64,000 nucleotides of DNA. Origin: Verrucomicrobiales bacterium (lineage in GTDB: Bacteria; Verrucomicrobiota; Verrucomicrobiae; Limisphaerales; UBA1100). The DNA lies in contig PBLV01000063.1 in the NCBI GenBank assembly GCA_002721895.1, forward strand, positions 124,001 through 188,000, in the 5' to 3' direction. Below the pieces are notes generated by a model that worked only from the letters and a program-made list of their open reading frames with translations, had not been told where the DNA came from and did not search any database. Position 1 is the stretch's first letter; every line of letters begins with the position of its first letter. Below are positions 25,501-32,815 of this stretch, one piece after another. The position numbers were made by a program, and so were the translations under genes.

Positions 25501-27465
25501 ATGAAAAATAAAAAACTCAAACGACTATCCATTATTAATTTAATTATAGGATATATAACATTAATGCTATTTAGCTTATTGGTAATTCTGAACCAACCGA
25601 CAGAATTGATGGCTGAAGATCAAGATCTTACAGTGGTCAAGGCTTCTGACGAAGATAAAACGGAAGCCCTAGAGCCGCCAGACGAAGTTAGCTCAAAAGA
25701 AAAAGAAATAATCTATATAGACGGGCACCCAACAACATATATTAGAGACAATAGTATAGGCGTAGATAGGCTATCAGGTGTAATTGTTGATAACGTACCC
25801 AACAGACTGGTCGAAAGGGACGACCTAAGGGGTAATATCGCGATAGCAAGAGACACTAGAAATGAAAACCTATTAATAGATAGGCGCGATAATATAATTA
25901 TTGATGAAACAATTGATAGACACAATTATAGCAATAGGACTGGCGCTAGCGTCGATGATAGGCTATATGGGGTTCGTAATAACTCTTTTGTTGATAATAA
26001 AAACAATAGAAGAGATCGGTTGGTTGAAGACATTGATGCTGGAATTCTAGATAGGAGACTAAATGAGGCAAACCTCTTCGAGGAAAACACTGAAGAAGTC
26101 GGCGAAGACTTTGGATTAGACGGAAACGATTTCGCTGGATTTACGCTAGCGGAAGACGAAGAAGGTGAGTTGGATTTTGATATTGACGATTTCAAAAATG
26201 CAGACATGGGCTCAAAAGGCTACGGAGTCGATAAAGGAAACCTGTACGCCTACAACTACCCCAGCCAGGGTGTTGGAGCTGGTATTGGAAATGCCGGTGT
26301 TGGCGCCGCAGCAGGATTTGCGGGCATTGGCGCCGGAGTTGGACAGGCAGTACTCAACGGAGAAACCGTCCCCACCCTAGGAGGAGTAGGAACATCTCCC
26401 ATCATTCCCGGTAATCTGGAAGTTACCCCCGAAAACGACAGAGACGGAGACGGACTTCCCGCCTCAATTGAATCTCAAATTGGAACCAACCCAAACAATG
26501 CCGATACAGATGGTGACGGTCTAAGCGATGGAGACGAAGTGTTTAGCTATTCTAACCCCCTAGATAAAACAAGCACCCCCCTCGATTCCGGCTCGGCTCC
26601 CCTCCCCCAATTTGGCGGGGTTGGCGGCTTAGTCAGTGGGGCAGGGTCAGGTGTTGCAGCCGGCTTGGTAACCGGCATGGTTAAGAAGCAACTCGGAATT
26701 GGAATTGCTCCCAAGGGGTGTGCCGAGTGCGGAGGTGAGTGTAAAGGGCACGGGCACGGGCACGGGCGCGGAAAGCACGAATACGATTTGCCGCCCGATG
26801 GAGCGTTGCACATTATGATCCATGTCGACGGAAGTGGGAGTATTCTTGCAACCAGGCGCCAGCTGGACATCATGAAGGACACTCTCATGAAGGACGCGCT
26901 ACTTCCCTACTATAATAATGACGAGTCTCTATACAATAAGAGGGTGACCATTATGGATAACTCGGGAGAACGAACGCTGAGATTCTATACGGAAGCAGCA
27001 AAGAAAGACAATGTTCTAGCGATTGCGTTCCAAGATGAAGCAGCCCCCGATTATCATCTACCCAATTTTAATAAGGCCCCACAAAATGCGTATAGCGCAG
27101 ACTTGGGCAAACTTAGATCGAACCTAAACGGATACGGCGGATTATACAGAGGCATAATGTTCCAAGTGGACAGAGGGCGTACTTTTGCAAAGTCGTTCAA
27201 GGAGCTTGTTGAGTGCGCGTGGAATGGAGAGGGGTACTTGGAAAAACCCGGGACGAACCTCAAGAAGTATCACAGAGATAACAACCTGCACAACATCAAG
27301 AATAAGAACGGAATCGTTTTCAGTGATGAGTATCACGCGAAGTCTGAGGGTGACCCACAATACTATTTGGACTTGATCTTCAAGGCTTCGAAACGAGTGG
27401 GTCTGGACCTTCAAGCAAAGGGCGCTGGACTCACGGACGGCAAATATAACCAAAAGATTGATTGA
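25501..27465 (+). CDS. Membrane-anchored surface protein with TSP3 repeats and VWA-like domain
   Basis: 654 aa. A signal/anchor helix (residues ~9-30) is followed by a long acidic, Asp/Asn/Arg-rich region, a Gly/Ala-rich stretch (~255-285), two calcium-binding thrombospondin type 3 repeats (NDRDGDGLPASIE, NADTDGDGLSDGDE, ~313-350), a Cys/His-rich patch (CAECGGECKGHGHGHG, ~406-420) and a VWA-like domain whose MIDAS D443-G-S445-G-S447 is intact. Resembles large secreted adhesion proteins of Planctomycetota-type bacteria. With the upstream Tat-exported DUF1501 it may change adhesion or block superinfection; this is a guess. The stop overlaps the following promoter. Confidence 0.65.
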   Translation: MKNKKLKRLSIINLIIGYITLMLFSLLVILNQPTELMAEDQDLTVVKASDEDKTEALEPPDEVSSKEKEIIYIDGHPTTYIRDNSIGVDRLSGVIVDNVPNRLVERDDLRGNIAIARDTRNENLLIDRRDNIIIDETIDRHNYSNRTGASVDDRLYGVRNNSFVDNKNNRRDRLVEDIDAGILDRRLNEANLFEENTEEVGEDFGLDGNDFAGFTLAEDEEGELDFDIDDFKNADMGSKGYGVDKGNLYAYNYPSQGVGAGIGNAGVGAAAGFAGIGAGVGQAVLNGETVPTLGGVGTSPIIPGNLEVTPENDRDGDGLPASIESQIGTNPNNADTDGDGLSDGDEVFSYSNPLDKTSTPLDSGSAPLPQFGGVGGLVSGAGSGVAAGLVTGMVKKQLGIGIAPKGCAECGGECKGHGHGHGRGKHEYDLPPDGALHIMIHVDGSGSILATRRQLDIMKDTLMKDALLPYYNNDESLYNKRVTIMDNSGERTLRFYTEAAKKDNVLAIAFQDEAAPDYHLPNFNKAPQNAYSADLGKLRSNLNGYGGLYRGIMFQVDRGRTFAKSFKELVECAWNGEGYLEKPGTNLKKYHRDNNLHNIKNKNGIVFSDEYHAKSEGDPQYYLDLIFKASKRVGLDLQAKGAGLTDGKYNQKID

Positions 27466-27490
27466 CTTTTTGCCTCCCCGACAACACAAT
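27462..27490 (+). promoter_or_regulatory. Sigma70-type promoter of clpP-like gene
   Basis: TTGACT (27462-27467), 17-nt spacer, CACAAT (27485-27490), then 7 nt to the ATG at 27498. The -10 is weak; spacing matches the other promoters of this class. Confidence 0.5.
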
Positions 27491-27497
27491 ATATTGT

Positions 27498-28235
27498 ATG
27501 TCAAACAAAAGTAAGGACCGAACACCAGAAGAGATAGAGGCTAATGTCGAAAAATTAAAAGCCGAGGCATCAAAAGCTCAGGCTGAAGCTCGGAAAGTTA
27601 TAGCTGAAGCGGATACCGCAGAGACAAGAGCCCAAAAGGAAAGGTTTGAGTTCGAAAGGTATCAGGAAGAAAGAAAAAAAAGGCTTTCCGTTGATAGGGA
27701 AAATCGCGTATATCGATTCAGTGGTGGGGTAGATAAATCCTCAGTTGAAAAATGCAGAGACGCCCTGACTGAATGGTCGAGATGCTCTCCGGGGTGTGAT
27801 ATAGAAATTGTATTTGCCTCCCCTGGCGGAGGAATAACTGCGGGGTTTGAATTATTTGACTACATCCAGCAATTAAGATTTGCGGGCCACAAAATCACAA
27901 CAGGATCTTTAGGTATGGCTGCATCTATGGCGGGCATATTACTTCAAGCTGGCGAACATCGCTGGATTGGGCACCAATCTTGGATACTAATACATCGGGC
28001 AGCATTTGGGGCCATTGGTAAAACTTTTGAAATTGAAGATGAGGTGGAATTAATTAAAAGAATTGAAGAAAGGATAATTGAAATTTTCACCTCTAGATCA
28101 AATCTTACAAAATTAAAAATTAAAAGAAATTGGAACAGAAAAGATTGGTGGATAAATGCAGACGAAGCGCTAGACATGGGGCTTGTTGACGAAGTTAGAG
28201 GCAAACTTCCAGAGGGGAAAAACATCGGCGGCTAG
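27498..28235 (+). CDS. clpP: ClpP-like serine protease with coiled-coil N-terminus
   Basis: 245 aa from ATG 27498; an in-frame TTG 36 nt upstream lies in the promoter. Residues ~8-65 are a charged coiled coil not found in cellular ClpP; the rest is a ClpP fold with the catalytic triad S143 (GMAAS), H166 (ILIHR) and D216 (NRKDWW) and the substrate-channel FASPGGG. It probably forms a self-compartmentalised peptidase. A ClpC-type unfoldase with an intact ClpP-docking loop lies at 32.8 kb. It may degrade host proteins or act in head maturation; the separate prohead protease makes the first more likely. Confidence 0.8.
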   Translation: MSNKSKDRTPEEIEANVEKLKAEASKAQAEARKVIAEADTAETRAQKERFEFERYQEERKKRLSVDRENRVYRFSGGVDKSSVEKCRDALTEWSRCSPGCDIEIVFASPGGGITAGFELFDYIQQLRFAGHKITTGSLGMAASMAGILLQAGEHRWIGHQSWILIHRAAFGAIGKTFEIEDEVELIKRIEERIIEIFTSRSNLTKLKIKRNWNRKDWWINADEALDMGLVDEVRGKLPEGKNIGG

Positions 28236-28331
28236 CGGACGATTCCGATCTAAAGTCCATTCCTAAAACATACGCCCCAGCAGACAGGGGCAACAAAAGC
28301 CAAGGTTTCCTCATCTAGACATACATTAACC

Positions 28332-28360
28332 TTGACAATTAAGCTTAAATCGGGTAGACT
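28332..28360 (+). promoter_or_regulatory. Sigma70-type promoter of polymerase operon
   Basis: TTGACA (28332-28337), 17-nt spacer, TAGACT (28355-28360). The ATG of the PHP-like gene is 19 nt further at 28380. The upstream 28236-28331 gap holds a weak 5-bp GCCCC/GGGGC hairpin and nothing else I can recognise. Confidence 0.75.
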
Positions 28361-28379
28361 ATATACAATTCCGATTAAG

Positions 28380-29105
28380 ATGATCCCTCTATTTACTTCT
28401 CACTACAGCATTGGCAAAAGCATATTAACGCTCGACCACCCAGACAAGCAAATCGAGGGCGGCGCAACCAGCGTATTTAGTATCGCTCAAAAGAACAACC
28501 TAAAAGAAATATTTTTGGTAGAAAACTCACTGACCGGATTTCCTCAGGCGCTCACGATATCAGCGGAGCTAGGAATACAGTTATGCTTCGGCCTTTTGCT
28601 CAAAATCTGCGAGCAAGACCATAAGATTATCGTCTTCGCAAAAAACTCAAAAGGATGCAAAAGATTAAATCAAATATACAGCGAAGCGTTCGCGGGAGAT
28701 AAAGAATGCATCTCAACCGAAAACCTAAAAAAATTCTGGAACAATAAGGATCTTATGCTCTGCATACCGTTTTACGACTCTTTTATATATAAAAATATAA
28801 TGACGTTTGACAGTTGCACGCCAGACCTATCCGCGTTCAGTCCGCTATTTTTTCTCGAAGAAAACAACCTACCCTTTGACAATCTCGTTCGCCAGAAGGT
28901 CGAAGCATATGCCAAATCAAGAGGGCATGACACACAGTTAGTTAAATCCATTTACTACGAAAACCAAGAAGACGCAGAAGCCCTGCAGGTCTATAAATGC
29001 ATATGCAGCAGAAGGTTCGGAAAGAGCTCTCTATCAAAACCGAATCTAGACCACTTCGGAAGTGATGAATTTAGCTTCGAGAGCCTACTTAAGAAGAAAA
29101 AATGA
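28380..29105 (+). CDS. PHP-like domain of DNA polymerase III alpha, split gene
   Basis: 241 aa from ATG 28380; the in-frame TTG at 28332 is the -35 element. It follows the N-terminal PHP domain of DnaE: a F-x-S-H-Y-S opening, SVFSIAQKNNLKEIFLVENSLTGFPQA in the place of the T-D-H region, IIVFAKNSKGCKRLNQIYSEAF and a terminal FGSDEFSFESLL. Most metal-binding His/Asp residues are lost, so proofreading by this domain is unlikely and it is probably structural. It leads an ATGA-linked chain PHP-SET-DnaQ-polymerase core. It presumably assembles with the core made from 30249. Confidence 0.75.
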   Translation: MIPLFTSHYSIGKSILTLDHPDKQIEGGATSVFSIAQKNNLKEIFLVENSLTGFPQALTISAELGIQLCFGLLLKICEQDHKIIVFAKNSKGCKRLNQIYSEAFAGDKECISTENLKKFWNNKDLMLCIPFYDSFIYKNIMTFDSCTPDLSAFSPLFFLEENNLPFDNLVRQKVEAYAKSRGHDTQLVKSIYYENQEDAEALQVYKCICSRRFGKSSLSKPNLDHFGSDEFSFESLLKKKK

Positions 29106-29614
29106 AATACAAGCTATACAATTCAGGGAAAACCTTCCTTGACCGATCCCCCATTTCAGGCAGGGGCGTTTTCGCCTCTGAACCCTTTCGCAGGGGAGAG
29201 CTCATAGAGCAATGCCATTTCATTATACCAGAACAAGATAAAGGCGGCAGAGATAAGGAACTCTTGAGATACATGTTTGCCATAACCAATGAAGAATCAA
29301 TAAAATCCTCCAAGGAAACATTCCTTAAGATTTTTCTAGGAAATCTAATCGACAACAAGAAGGATGCGGACAGCGAGCGCTCACAAGCAATAAAGAACTG
29401 CGTTGAGCTTGGATATAAATCGCTAGACAAACTATTCGATTCGGCAGTTGTGCTCGGAAACGGAATGATATTTAATCACTCAGACAAACCAAATATTGAC
29501 TATTGCTTTAATGAAGACGACTTCTGCTTCGACTATAATGCATCTAAAGATATACAACAAAACGAAGAGCTCGTAATTAATTACGGCAACCCAGAAAGGG
29601 GAGATATAAAATGA
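29102..29614 (+). CDS. SET-domain protein
   Basis: 170 aa. SET domains transfer methyl groups from S-adenosylmethionine to protein lysines. Visible motifs: SGRGVFASEPFRRGELIEQC (residues 19-38), the cofactor-site GNGMIFNHSDKPN (F124-N125-H126-S127) and the closing ELVINYG (~156-162). No pre-SET or post-SET zinc site. Compact viral SET proteins are known; here it lies inside the DNA polymerase operon, in ATGA overlap on both sides, so the substrate may be a replication protein, a host nucleoid protein or the phage basic head protein. Substrate is unknown. Confidence 0.75.
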   Translation: MKYKLYNSGKTFLDRSPISGRGVFASEPFRRGELIEQCHFIIPEQDKGGRDKELLRYMFAITNEESIKSSKETFLKIFLGNLIDNKKDADSERSQAIKNCVELGYKSLDKLFDSAVVLGNGMIFNHSDKPNIDYCFNEDDFCFDYNASKDIQQNEELVINYGNPERGDIK

Positions 29615-30252
29615 AAGAATCGCTATTAAGATTTAAAGACAAACAGAAATATCTTATTTTTGATTACGAAACCTGCAACCTCAACCTCATGTCAAAAGAT
29701 AATAAACCTTGGCAGCTTGCATTTCTTTTGGCTCAGGGCAATAAAATATTAGACAAAGCCGACTACATACTCTCTTGGCCAGACATCAACGTCTCTAAAG
29801 ACGCAGCCAGAATAACAGGCTTCTCCTACGCCAAGTATAATAAGAGAAAAAGCTGCCCACTGAAGGCGTTAGATCACTTCGAAAAATATTTATACGATAA
29901 AAAAATCCTAACCGTCGGACACAACATACTCGGATTCGACTTATATATCCACAATATCCACCGCAAGCTTTGCGGGAAAACCTCCGACTACTCATATATA
30001 GGAAATACGCTAGACACCGTGTGCCTTGGGAGGGCCATTAAAGCGGGTATAAAGAGGCAGAAGGGGACAGACCTACTATCGTGGCAGTATAGGCTATTAA
30101 ACCACCGCCAAAAAGGCCTGAAGGTAACACTAAAGCAATGCTGCAAGGACTACGGAATAAACTACAATCCGGAAAAATTGCATGATGCGCTTTACGACAT
30201 AGAGAAAAATAACGAAGTATTTCAAAAAATGCTATGGGAGGTGGAGGTATGA
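29611..30252 (+). CDS. dnaQ: DnaQ-like 3'-5' exonuclease
   Basis: 213 aa. DEDDh-family proofreading exonuclease: D18 and E20 in LIFDYETCN, D110 in GHNILGFD, and H191/D196 in LHDALYD. It probably supplies editing for the adjacent polymerase core, in the way that bacterial epsilon does. Length matches the epsilon catalytic domain (~185-215) with no beta-clamp motif that I could recognise. ATGA overlaps with the SET gene before it and the polymerase core after it indicate fixed stoichiometry by coupled translation. Confidence 0.8.
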   Translation: MKESLLRFKDKQKYLIFDYETCNLNLMSKDNKPWQLAFLLAQGNKILDKADYILSWPDINVSKDAARITGFSYAKYNKRKSCPLKALDHFEKYLYDKKILTVGHNILGFDLYIHNIHRKLCGKTSDYSYIGNTLDTVCLGRAIKAGIKRQKGTDLLSWQYRLLNHRQKGLKVTLKQCCKDYGINYNPEKLHDALYDIEKNNEVFQKMLWEVEV

Positions 30253-32804
30253 TATCCAACTTCAAAAAATACAAAGACTGCATGCCCCCAGGCGTACTGC
30301 TTCCGAATATTAAGATCAATAAGAAATATTACGACGAGCTCGAAATCCCGAGCGACTCATCCAATTTCGACTTCCTTAGGCACTTATGCCTAAAGGGAGT
30401 AAAAGAAAAAAATATTAACAAGAAAAACGATGACGAAAAGCAGACCTATTATTCTAGAGCAAAAATGGAACTCAAAATCCTTGACGAGCTTGGGTTTATC
30501 GACTACATTTTACTTAACTGGGATATTCTTGAGTATTGTCATAACAACAATATTCCTACTGGGCCTGGCCGTGGCTCGGCGGCTGGCTCGCTTGTTCTAT
30601 ATCTGATAGGCGTAACAAAAATAGATCCGGTAGAACATAATCTCTTTTTTGAGAGATTTGTCTCTAAAAGCAGGGCAAAATCCACAGAACATAAGGGAGT
30701 AAAATACCTTGACGGAGGACTACTGGCGGATATTGACAATGATATAGCCTACGAGCATAGGCAAGAAGTAATAAAATACATCGAGGAAAAACACCCAAAT
30801 AGCACTGCAAAGATATTAACTTTAAATACGCTTAGTAGCAAACTCTGCCTTAGGGAATGCGGGAAAATAGTAGGAGAATTAGACGAGCAGGAAATTTCAC
30901 TAATTACGGACGAGATTCCTAAGCAATTTGGCAAAGTAGACCCTCTTATCGATTCCTATAATAAAAGCGAAAAAATTAAGGAATGGGCCGACGCCAATCC
31001 GCGCATATTCGGTGTTGCGAAAAAACTTGAAAACCTGAACAAGAACACGGGAGTTCATCCCTCCGGTATCGCAATTGCTGCAGAAAATATCTCAAACATA
31101 TGCCCAATACAAAAGACGAAAGACGGAAGCCTTATTACCGGGTACGATATGAATTGGGTTTCAGAATTAATGGTTAAATTCGACATCCTCGGACTTCGAA
31201 CATTAAGCGTTATCAATACGACCTGCAAGCGAGTGGGCATATCGGCTGAGGACATAGACATAAATGACGAAGGGGTCTATCTCCCGTTGCAAGACCTTCG
31301 CCACCCCCATGGGCTTTTCCAAATTGAGGCAGATACAGACTATAAGGTTTGCAAGAAAATTCAGCCCAAAAATATAGAAGAACTGAGCGCAGTACTGGCA
31401 ATCGCTCGCCCAGGCGCATTGGACTTCTTAGACAATTACCACAATCACGTTTCCACGGGCAACTTCCAAAGTATACACCCCTTCTTCGACGACATCCTCT
31501 CGCACACCGGCGGCATCCCACTGTATCAGGAGCAGTTAATGCAAATGGCCGTAAAGGTTGGATTCACGCTTGACGAATCGGAGCAAATAAGAAGAATAGT
31601 GGGTAAAAAGAAAATCAAAGAAATGCCGATATGGAAAGAAAAAATTAAAGATAAAATATCCGAAAACGGAATTGATAAAGAAGCCGGAGACGTCCTATGG
31701 AGAGTGGCAGAAGATAGCGCAAACTATTCGTTCAACAAGAGTCACTCAATCGCATACTCCACTCTATCAGCCTGGACAACATACCTAAAATTCAAACACC
31801 CCCAACAGTTCTTCTTGTCATTGCTTCAGATGACTAGATTCGAGCCCTGCCCTCAAGACGAGATCGGCAAAATCAGTCAAGAGCTATCTTCTTTTGGCAT
31901 TAAACTATTGCCTCCAAATTTGGCAAAGTCAAAAATGGACTTCTCGATAGAGGGTCCAGATATACGCTATGGATTAAATAGCATTAAGGGAATTAGCGAA
32001 AAGTCGCTTAAGTCTTTAATGGAATTCAGAAAAGAGAGTGGAACCTCAAAATATGACATGTTCATGTCTGCCAAGCAGGCTGGACTGAATATAGGTACGG
32101 TTTGCGCCCTCATCCAGGCCGGAGCTCTCTCCAATTACAACGGCAGCAGGCCGCTACTAGTATTGGAGGCTCAAGTATTCAACTCCCTGACAGAGAGGGA
32201 GAAAAGAAATTTCGTCGAACTAGGCCCAAAGTTTGAGTATAGATTGCTAGATTCTATAGTCCACGCAAGAGACAACGATCTTGTTGGGGACGACGGGAGA
32301 CCCCTCTTTAAGGAGTCTAGATTTCAGACCTTCAAGAAAAAGTACGAGCCCTATAAGCAAATTTACATAAAAAATAGCAAGTCTCAGAGTTTCGCAGACT
32401 GGTATTTTGAGAATCAGCTATTAGGATATTCTTATAGCCAAAACCTAAGGTCTGTATTCTCAAGAAAACCTGAAACATTTGTAAATTATAGCGACTACGA
32501 ATTAATGAGCAAGAATTCCGCAGGAAGAATTATAGGGATGGTGCAGGATTCTTTTGTGAGGACCAGTAGAAGCGGAAATAAGTATATGAAAATTGAAATT
32601 GCAGACGAGAGAGGAGTATTTCAATGCATGCTATGCAATAGTCGAAGAGGTAACAGGCTGGACGAATTTTTGGAAGACAACGACGTTCCAGATAAAAACA
32701 GTATAGTAATTGCCTATGGCTCCAAAGGGGAAGACGCCTTCTTTCTGGAAGACATGAAAATTATGGATGAGCAAATTTACATGAAGCTCGCAGACCTCAA
32801 ATAG
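30249..32804 (+). CDS. dnaE: DNA polymerase III alpha catalytic core (DnaE type, lacking PHP)
   Basis: 851 aa from ATG 30249, chosen over ATG 30234 because GGAGGTGGAGGT lies directly upstream and the ATG overlaps the DnaQ stop (ATGA). It is the family C polymerase: palm G105-P-G-R-G-S110, catalytic D161 and D163 (ADIDND) and D312 (FDILGL), then PSGIAIA, the fingers and thumb (SFNKSHSIAYS), a helix-hairpin-helix-like segment (IRYGLNSIKGIS) and a C-terminal OB fold (~755-830). Cellular DnaE is ~1160 aa; the missing ~250-residue PHP is encoded separately at 28380. The gene drives phage genome replication. Confidence 0.9.
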   Translation: MISNFKKYKDCMPPGVLLPNIKINKKYYDELEIPSDSSNFDFLRHLCLKGVKEKNINKKNDDEKQTYYSRAKMELKILDELGFIDYILLNWDILEYCHNNNIPTGPGRGSAAGSLVLYLIGVTKIDPVEHNLFFERFVSKSRAKSTEHKGVKYLDGGLLADIDNDIAYEHRQEVIKYIEEKHPNSTAKILTLNTLSSKLCLRECGKIVGELDEQEISLITDEIPKQFGKVDPLIDSYNKSEKIKEWADANPRIFGVAKKLENLNKNTGVHPSGIAIAAENISNICPIQKTKDGSLITGYDMNWVSELMVKFDILGLRTLSVINTTCKRVGISAEDIDINDEGVYLPLQDLRHPHGLFQIEADTDYKVCKKIQPKNIEELSAVLAIARPGALDFLDNYHNHVSTGNFQSIHPFFDDILSHTGGIPLYQEQLMQMAVKVGFTLDESEQIRRIVGKKKIKEMPIWKEKIKDKISENGIDKEAGDVLWRVAEDSANYSFNKSHSIAYSTLSAWTTYLKFKHPQQFFLSLLQMTRFEPCPQDEIGKISQELSSFGIKLLPPNLAKSKMDFSIEGPDIRYGLNSIKGISEKSLKSLMEFRKESGTSKYDMFMSAKQAGLNIGTVCALIQAGALSNYNGSRPLLVLEAQVFNSLTEREKRNFVELGPKFEYRLLDSIVHARDNDLVGDDGRPLFKESRFQTFKKKYEPYKQIYIKNSKSQSFADWYFENQLLGYSYSQNLRSVFSRKPETFVNYSDYELMSKNSAGRIIGMVQDSFVRTSRSGNKYMKIEIADERGVFQCMLCNSRRGNRLDEFLEDNDVPDKNSIVIAYGSKGEDAFFLEDMKIMDEQIYMKLADLK

Positions 32805-32815
32805 TGTAAGTTATC
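32804..32815 (+). promoter_or_regulatory. Start-proximal GTGTA-type motif (clpC)
   Basis: GTGTAAGTTATC abuts the ATG at 32816, right after the polymerase stop. There is no Shine-Dalgarno sequence. Confidence 0.4.

Noticed and set aside
27462..27497. Extension of the ClpP-like protein from TTG 27462
   Set aside because: The codon coincides with a TTGACT promoter element; ATG 27498 begins a plausible protein.
28252..28275. GCCCC/GGGGC hairpin after the clpP-like gene as a terminator
   Set aside because: Only a 5-bp stem, an 8-nt loop and no T-tract.
28332..28379. N-terminal extension of the PHP-like protein from TTG 28332
   Set aside because: The TTG is the -35 hexamer of a clear promoter; ATG 28380 fits the domain.
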